In this document: positions 57,940 through 64,000 of the stretch, in pieces | Position numbering within the stretch: the first letter of the stretch is position 1 | Layout: each line of letters begins with the position of its first letter | NCBI GenBank assembly: GCA_022749755.1 | Contig: CM040441.1 | Span: forward strand, 5,626,890-5,690,889 | Source: Azadirachta indica | Lineage: Eukaryota > Streptophyta > Magnoliopsida > Sapindales > Meliaceae | Reading direction: 5' to 3' | Length of the DNA: 64,000 nt | Position numbers and translations under genes: made by a program | Notes under the pieces: model-generated | The model's database searches: none | The model's input: the letters and a program-made list of their open reading frames with translations, nothing else | What the model was told of the DNA's origin: nothing

Positions 57940-58414
57940 ATAGGTCCTCCTTTGTGTTATTTTCAACGAGACAAGAAAAGCAATTTTAACTTTTCTATAT
58001 TTTCTTTTCTGAAGAAAATTAACCATTTCTTTTTTTAGAAAAAGAAATTGTCAAAACATCGAAGCTTTAATAATATATGTAGTCACTTTCATTTGGTTTT
58101 CTCTCCCACCTCCGGAACACTTTTTATGCCAGCCGCTTAACTCTATTCATATGCTATTCAATATAGCAAAACTTATTCTTATCAAAAGCTTTTATGAGAA
58201 GATGCCAACCTTTAAGGTAGTAAAGAATTTAATTCCCTCTCCTTATATTAGAGTGAAGAGAAATCACATGTCATAAGGTCTAATTTGATGTCATTTTTAA
58301 TGAGATGTGATTTTTTGTTTTCTGAAAATACTAACATCTGCAGTAGCAAAGAAATTTATTAAGAGTTTATATATTGACATTTATAATTCATTTAACATAT
58401 TTATGATCAAATAG

Positions 58415-58760
58415 TATATTCCTTAACAGATTTTGGTCCAATCACATGCGCCTAGGAATTAGGTTGCAAAAGTAAAAGTGGATAATTACCATTCCTTAAT
58501 TACACATTTAACTTCATAAACAAGTCTGTGAATGATGGATGAGAAATTTTCTACTATTTTGTTATGAAGTTTTTATATACATACCTATCTATTAGGCAAC
58601 AATTGTATAAGCATTGGTTTTAAAGTTAGAATTCCACTGAAATTTAATTGACGACTTAAATGAAAGCTCCGTTTGGGCTAAGTAGAAGTTCAGCTGTGAA
58701 AACTCTTGTTCCACAAGTTGAAGTTGGGATATTGGATAAATTGTAAACATTATTAACAAG
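58415..58760 (-). repeat. cluster repeat copy 7 (empty site for the LINE)
   Basis: CAGATTTTGGTCCAATCACA, TACCATTCCTTAATTACACA, CATAAACAAGTCTGTGAATG (the LINE target, unoccupied), CCTATCTATTAGGCAACAATTG and CTCCGTTTGGGCTAAGTAGA. Confidence 0.75.
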
Positions 58761-59135
58761 GTTAAGCCACTGAATATGAACAAGACTGCTACTAGAGTTG
58801 ATAGGCCCATAGAGACCACTCATTGCCGTGTAGTACTGTCTTCATTGCATTTCATGCCGTCCCTTTCCAACCCATAAGCAGCAGTTACTACATAGTTTCT
58901 TCTTCCGGGTTCCAATATGCCAACTTGGAATAAGTCGAAGGATTATCTGAGACTGATTGACCAAGAATATGGCTTTGTTTTAATTGCAGTAAGGCATCCC
59001 GCTGATTGTGGCTGCAAACAACTAAAATGAAACACTGAGAGCAAGAGCAAGAAAAATAAATGCTTAGAATTGAAGAAACATGTGCGTAAGTACCCCATAC
59101 CTTTGGAACGCTATTAGTTGAGAATAATAGAAAAC
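58590..59135 (-). pseudogene. RLP N-terminal exon remnant 3
   Basis: Minus strand reads ALLQLKQSHILGQSVSDNPS then TYSKLAYWNPEEE, the cap of an RLP, followed by a stop and frame change and then SGLYGPINSSSSLVHIQWLN-like LRR sequence down to about 58,740. A signal-peptide-like, Cys-rich stretch lies upstream at about 59,060. Nearly the same lesions as remnant 2 (48,400-48,898), so both descend from one already dead copy. Confidence 0.7.
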
Positions 59136-59574
59136 TTTGTTCGGGGTCAAGTCATTTTTATACTTAGGCATCATGCTAATTTCGATTAAATGTAAGTCAG
59201 TCTTATATGTAAACTTATTGAGATTAATGTGATACAAGGACTTTGTTCTTCCATGAAATCTCTTAAATTTTGGTCCTAATTAAATCAGCTAGTCATAAAT
59301 AACGTGCCAAGTTAATGGAAATTTAGATAACATATAAAAATGCATGAAATTTTATATTATTAGTCCTCTAAACTATCTAGATTTAAATAAATCTTTTAAT
59401 ATATTTTACAGAGAAACAAGGTTAACAAAAATTCAATTGACAAATTTTAAGACAGGCTTATTCATATAATACATAGGAATTGAAATTACAAAATACAAAA
59501 GTTTAACAACAGACTATTTTAATATGTTTTAACCACTACTCAAGTACGTAGAGTAAATGATCTTCAAAGAGAAA

Positions 59575-62500
59575 CTAATTTCCGCGTCTCCTCTTCCTCT
59601 CAGTAGTTTTCAGTCGCAGTCGAAAAGTCTTTGCAAGCCATTCTTGTTTTCTAGTGCCAAAGATGTGTCCAAGAACCACTCCTGCTATTGTTCCACTGGC
59701 ATATCCTATCATAACTATTTTCCACCCAAATGCAAATGGAGATTCTGAGCGTGTATCTTCTTCCTGTGAAGTTTCAGATGATTCACATTTTCTCAACAAA
59801 GGTTCTCCGCACAATCCAGGATTTCCATCAAATGAAGTACGATTAAATGTGGTGAATTGTGTTCCTCCAGGTATTCTTCCAGTGAGATTGTTATGTGACA
59901 CATCGAAGACTGCAAGTGCCGTAAGCTCTCCTAGTTGTTGAGGAATTTCTCCTGAGAGCTTGTTATGGGAAAGGTCCAATGATTCTAGCACTGTTAAATT
60001 ACCCAAAGAAGATGGAATGTGACCTTTGATATTGTTGTTTGAAAGGTTGAGAGATCGAAGCCCCTTCAAATCTGCAAATGTTGCTGGAATCTCTCCTACA
60101 AATTTGTTGTTGGAGAGAATAATAGCTGTGATCAAATTTGAGAGCTTCTCATATTCCATCTCTGTGCCTTTGTTACTTATTACTAGCGAGTAATAAGAAT
60201 AGCCATAGAAGGTACATGTATATCGGGGACACTCAGATGGCAGTAGTGAACCTTGCAAATATGTTAGTTTACTTGCATTGATATCTTTCATGGCATTCCA
60301 ATACTGGAAGTACTTTGAGGGAAGAGTTCCCGTAAAGCTATTATGAGATAGATCAATGATGCGCAACTTGGAAAACTCAAAACTTGTTTTAGGTTCCCTT
60401 ATTACTCCATAAAATCTGTTGAACTTCAAAATGAGAACCTCAAGCTTTGGAAGAGTCCCCAACCAAGAAGGGAAAATATCAGCGATTTGGTTTATTCCAA
60501 GATTAAGAAATTTTAGCTGTTTACAATTACCTAACGATCTAGGTATTCTCCCTTGTAACGAGTTGTTGCTTAAATCAAGCATCATCAAATTTGCTCCTTC
60601 CATGAAGCTTTGAGGGATGCTTCCATGAAAGTTGTTGCCTTGCAATTTTAGTATTGACAACTGATAACTAAAATTGCCCAAACATTCTGGAAGCATACCG
60701 CTTAAGTTATTGTAAGACACATCAAGAGCATAAAGAGTACTCAAATTGCATATCTGGGGTGGAATCTCATCTACCAGCCGATTGTTTGAAACTAGATATG
60801 AATAAGTTGACGCTGGTGGAACTAAAAGTGGTCCTTGCAGCTTATTAAACCTCAGGTCTAAGGTGTCTAGAACCATCCATGGAAAAAGAGCAGGATTCTG
60901 CTCGAAGCCTGTCAATAGATTGGAAGAAAGGTTCAAATATAGCAAAGAATTCGTACCTACGTCTAAGAACCATCTAGGTACTTTGCCAGCTATCTTGTTG
61001 GAGGAAAGATCCAAAAATTTCAAGATATCTTGATTGCGCAGAAAATATGGGAACCCGCTGAGGTTGCATGAGCCAAGTCTTATAACTTTGAACTTCTGTA
61101 AAGAGGCATTAACAGTGGTACTGGTACTGCTGACCAATGACAACTTGTTTGACGAGAGACTTAATATTGATAAATTTTTCATGTTAAGCAGGAACTTGTC
61201 TATCTCCACTGTGCCACTCAAATTGTTGGAGGAAAGGTAAAGCTGCTGAAGATTCTTGAGCTCAAAGATAGAACTGGGAATTGAGCCTTCCAGTCTATTT
61301 GACCCCACATCTAGATCCTGCAATAGGGTTAGGTTCCCAATTTCAACTGGGATATGGCCAGTCAGTTGATTATTTACTAAGTAGAGACCTGATAGTTTGT
61401 TGAGGTTCATCAACCAAGATGGGATTGGACCAGTTAACTGGTTATCATACAAAAACAAAGTATCAAGTTGGGTTAGGTTCATGAGCACAAAAGGGATTTT
61501 ACCAGTAATGTTGTTACTGGAAAGGTCCAAAACAGTGAGTTTTTTAAGATTACTTATCCAAGTCAAGGAATAAGAATTTAGGCCTAAAAAATTGTTTCCA
61601 TTCATTCCTAAAGAATCGATTTGGGTAAGATTACCTAGTGACAGAGGAATTATTCCCGAAAAGTTGGAAAATTTAACATCTAAGGAAGATAATGATTTAA
61701 GATTCCCAAGAGAAGCAGGTAACTCACCCTGAAAATGATTAAAAGAAATGTCCAGATAGACGAGCTTCCTAAGGTTACCAAATGAATACGGCATTGTTCC
61801 TGAAAATTAACGGTTGAATATGTTAATATCCCATGAGATGAGATTATTCTTACATATCACAACAAATTAAAGATTAATCAGCTAGAGAATTTTTAGGGAA
61901 CTTACCATGCAATCCGCATCCTCTGAGAGATAAAAATGTCAAGGAAGATAAATTTGTCAAGGCAAGAGGTATCGGAGATGAAATCGTCACATACGAAAGG
62001 TCAAGCACGTTCAGGTTGATTAGCTTCTCAGCGAGATTTGTTAGGTTTCGGAGCTCCAAATAATAGTAATTATAAAGATTAAATGATAGATCAAGGGACA
62101 ACAACTTGGAGAGCTCTAGTAATTCCACTGGGATTTGACCAGAAACGTAAGAGAGAGAGAGGTTAAGATATGATAACCGCTTAAGGTTTATGATCCCAGA
62201 CGGAATACTAGATGAATTGAAATCATTGTCAGCAAGATTAAGCCATTGAAGATGAACTAAGTGAAAGAGGGTGCTGCTAGAGTTAATGGAACCATAGAGA
62301 TAACTGCTAGCGAGGTCAAGCTTAGTAACGTGACCAGTGTATTGGTCGCATTTGACACCATCCCATAAGCAGCAGTTACTATTTTCTTTATTCGTCTTCC
62401 ATGATTCAGTCTTTGGATAAGCAGAAGGATCACCAGAAGCACTCTCATCAATAACAAGGCTACGCTTGAGTTGCAACAAGGCAGAGCGTTCATTATCATG

Positions 62501-62593
62501 GCAGACTGGATGCAGAGACGACGACGCAAAAGAGGTAAAGTATGCAAATGTAATTTGAAGAAATAACAAGAAGAAAAACAGGGATAACCCCAT
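59575..62593 (-). CDS. receptor-like protein B (LRR-TM, 970 aa, two exons)
   Basis: Exon 1 is 62,593-61,906 and exon 2 61,799-59,575; the 106-bp intron has a consensus donor (CATG|GTAAGT) and the acceptor TTTTCAG|GAACA, and the joint gives LHG|TMPYSFGNLRKL. Signal peptide 1-26; N-cap with CCLWDGVKC at 74-82; LRR array; island around 735-780; last LRRs; C-cap (GNPGLCGEPLLRKC); acidic stretch SETSQEEDTRSE; membrane span at about 922-943; basic tail ending in RKRRRGN. It is very similar to RLP A throughout but lacks one LRR of A and differs in scattered LRR surface positions. The reading frame is clean, and TATA box and promoter module are present, so it is probably expressed. Like A it has no kinase and would need a partner. 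Ligand unknown. Confidence 0.92.
61800..61905 (-). other. 106-bp intron within the LRR array of RLP B
   Basis: Consensus donor GTAAGT and acceptor GTTAATTTTCAG, same place and same length as in RLP A. The unspliced frame reads KFPKNSLAD after the donor and stops after 239 residues. Confidence 0.85.
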
Positions 62594-62713
62594 GATTTTA
62601 TTAACAGGAAGGAAGGGACTCTGTTAAACTTGGAACCAAGATGAGGAAGGTAGGTAGAAGGGAGAAGTAGAAGTTGTGTGAGTTGGTATGCATCTTAGTG
62701 AGACTGAGTTGCT

Positions 62714-62720
62714 CTTTATA
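62714..62720 (-). promoter_or_regulatory. TATA box of RLP B
   Basis: TATAAAG on the minus strand, about 121 bp upstream of the ATG, followed by a leader with AGTGAGACTGAGTT-type sequence shared with RLP A. Confidence 0.6.
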
Positions 62721-62787
62721 CACGCAGATTGCATGCCTGCTGTATGTATACCTCCAAATATTGCTTAAAAATCAAGTTAGTTTCTAT

Positions 62788-62832
62788 TTTTCTACGCATA
62801 TGCGTGGGGCTTGGGCTAACCAACGACCTGGA
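62788..62832 (-). promoter_or_regulatory. upstream module of RLP B
   Basis: CTACGCATATGCGTGGGGC then TTGGGCTAACCAACGACCT. This copy has the perfect palindrome CGCATATGCG. Similarity to the RLP A module stops abruptly at about 62,832, where an RLP LRR fragment begins. Confidence 0.55.
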
Positions 62833-63000
62833 GATGATGGTATGTGACCAAGTAGATTATTGCAGGAAATTAATTAGGTCAAGAACATGAAGCCCTTTTA
62901 AATTGGCTATATATGGATGCTGGAATCTCTCTAATAAATTTATTCTCTGAGAAAATGCGTAAACACCTACAAGAATACTTTACATTTTGCGACTAAATAA
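62833..63000 (-). pseudogene. RLP LRR fragment 5
   Basis: Minus strand reads KGLHVLDL and, after a 4-base insertion, CNNLLGHIPSS, the LRR seen intact at 55,394-55,600. It abuts the promoter module of RLP B, so the intergenic DNA upstream of B is itself part of another RLP copy. Confidence 0.65.
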
Positions 63001-63679
63001 TTAAAGTGACAAACAACCTTGTGTTGACACAAGAGTTCAAATATTTAACTTAAAGTTGTATTCTAATTCAATATCTATATACAAAATTTTATATAAGTCT
63101 TATCTTATTAATTGCTCGTCCTGTCCAACCCCTTTAGACCAGACATTTGAGTTGTTTCCATAAATTTCTTATTGAAGCAAGATTCTAACAAGTTACAATT
63201 TTCATGTTATTATTTATAAACAATAATAATATTCAATAAGATGTGACTTTATTTTTTAAATACTAGCGTTATAACCTATAGTAGGTAAGATTTTACTGAA
63301 AGTTTACGTGGTACGTACTATTATTAAGTTTATCCAAGATATTGATGTACAGATAATGTGATTTTGAACCTCACAAATAGGAAAGATGTGTGTCCACACT
63401 AACGATGAGAGTGACAAATGCTCTCATGTTTATACAGAAGTTTAAAAAACCTAACGTGAAATTACATTATAATTTAAAATATATGAAATATTTGAAATTG
63501 GAGATCTAATATGGAATTTGAGGATATTTTTATTATTATATCCTTACAACTGTGATCTATTACAGTCAAACCGCTCACATTAGATTGCCATTTAGGATCT
63601 GTAATAAGATATATTCCTTAGAAACTGAGTAACAAATATTTAACTACTTTTATTTCCTTTTAAATGATAATTCTTGATT
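63001..63679 (-). other. duplicated flank of RLP fragment 5
   Basis: Non-coding; matches 55,601-56,254 in order. Nothing else recognisable. Confidence 0.55.
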
Positions 63680-63999
63680 TCATGTGTACATTGCTTTGGG
63701 CTGCATTCCTTGACAGATTTTCGTCAAATCAAATGGGCCTAGGAATTAGGTCGCAAAAATTCAAGTGGACCATGATCATTATCATTCCTTCATTCCTCAT
63801 TTAACTTCTTGTGTCATCCACAATAATAATAATAATTTAACTATTACATATATGGATTACAAATTTTGTATAATTTTCTGATGAATTTTATATATATATA
63901 CACCTCTATCTATTAGGCGACGATTATATAAGCATCATTCTTAAAGTTAGAATACTCGTTAGGTTTAATTTATAACTTAAATTAAAGTTTCCTTTGTGC
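63680..63999 (-). repeat. cluster repeat copy 8 (runs to the window end)
   Basis: GTACATTGCTTTGGGCTGCATT, CAGATTTTCGTCAAATCAAA, ATTATCATTCCTTCATTCC, CTCTATCTATTAGGCGACG. The unit is cut by the window edge, so the cluster probably continues. Confidence 0.7.
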
Positions 64000-64000
64000 A

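Larger units (their letters stand above)
57940..62832 (-). repeat. segmental duplication block 2 (partner 33,650-39,560)
   Basis: Same order as block 1: AT-rich flank, cluster repeat, RLP N-terminal remnant, 3' flank, intact RLP, TATA box, promoter module. It lacks the LINE and the extra LRR of block 1, and keeps more of the N-terminal remnant. Confidence 0.8.

Noticed and set aside
1..64000. CRISPR array, operons, phage-like or other prokaryotic systems
   Set aside because: All features are those of a plant nuclear genome; short repeats seen are microsatellites, MITEs or gene duplications.

Overview
This is nuclear DNA of a dicotyledonous plant. It is very AT-rich, gene-poor and full of small transposable elements, with spliced genes (GT..AG introns), a eukaryotic-type tRNA-Ser, and a cluster of receptor-like proteins (RLPs: extracellular leucine-rich repeats, LRRs, plus one membrane span). 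The RLP sequences look like those of woody rosids such as citrus, but I cannot fix the species from the window.

Layout. 1-2.3 kb: a decayed RLP gene of the RLP13/14/15 type on the minus strand, with an in-frame stop in its first exon. 2.3-14.7 kb: transposon-rich DNA with a probable LTR, a tRNA-derived SINE, a MITE-like element, a degenerate gag-like retroelement and several old duplicated segments. 14.7-25 kb: very AT-rich intergenic DNA with foldback elements, a diverged 280-bp duplication and one intact tRNA-Ser(GCT). 25.4-31.8 kb: one plus-strand gene of seven coding exons (549 aa as modelled), encoding a low-complexity, probably nuclear protein with an N-terminal SAP-like motif. 33.6-64 kb: an RLP cluster, all on the minus strand. 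It holds two intact two-exon genes (36,220-39,301, 991 aa; 59,575-62,593, 970 aa) and at least nine fragments: N-terminal exons, C-terminal transmembrane ends and a truncated middle-to-end copy.

The cluster grew by segmental duplication. Block 33.65-39.56 kb matches 57.94-62.83 kb, and 39.60-43.01 kb matches 49.44-52.79 kb. A non-coding repeat of about 350 bp occurs eight times, and a promoter-proximal module with a palindromic CGCATATGCG core occurs six times. Because many segments exist in two or more copies, several insertions can be read against an empty paralogous site: a LINE 3' end (34,692-35,383), a 1.07-kb TIR element with gene-like cargo (41,045-42,118), a 716-bp foldback MITE with a 9-bp target duplication (43,021-43,736), a small hAT-like MITE (47,816-48,103) and the SINE at 7,481-7,672.

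The two intact RLPs are probably cell-surface immune receptors that signal through a partner kinase. The fragments, promoter modules and shared repeats around them are a reservoir for unequal exchange; the window shows a 72-bp LRR-unit gain, chimeric 5' ends and a promoter fused to a gene interior. I see no sign of a wholly new system. The most unusual points are the small intron inside the LRR array of both RLPs and the gene-like TIR element.
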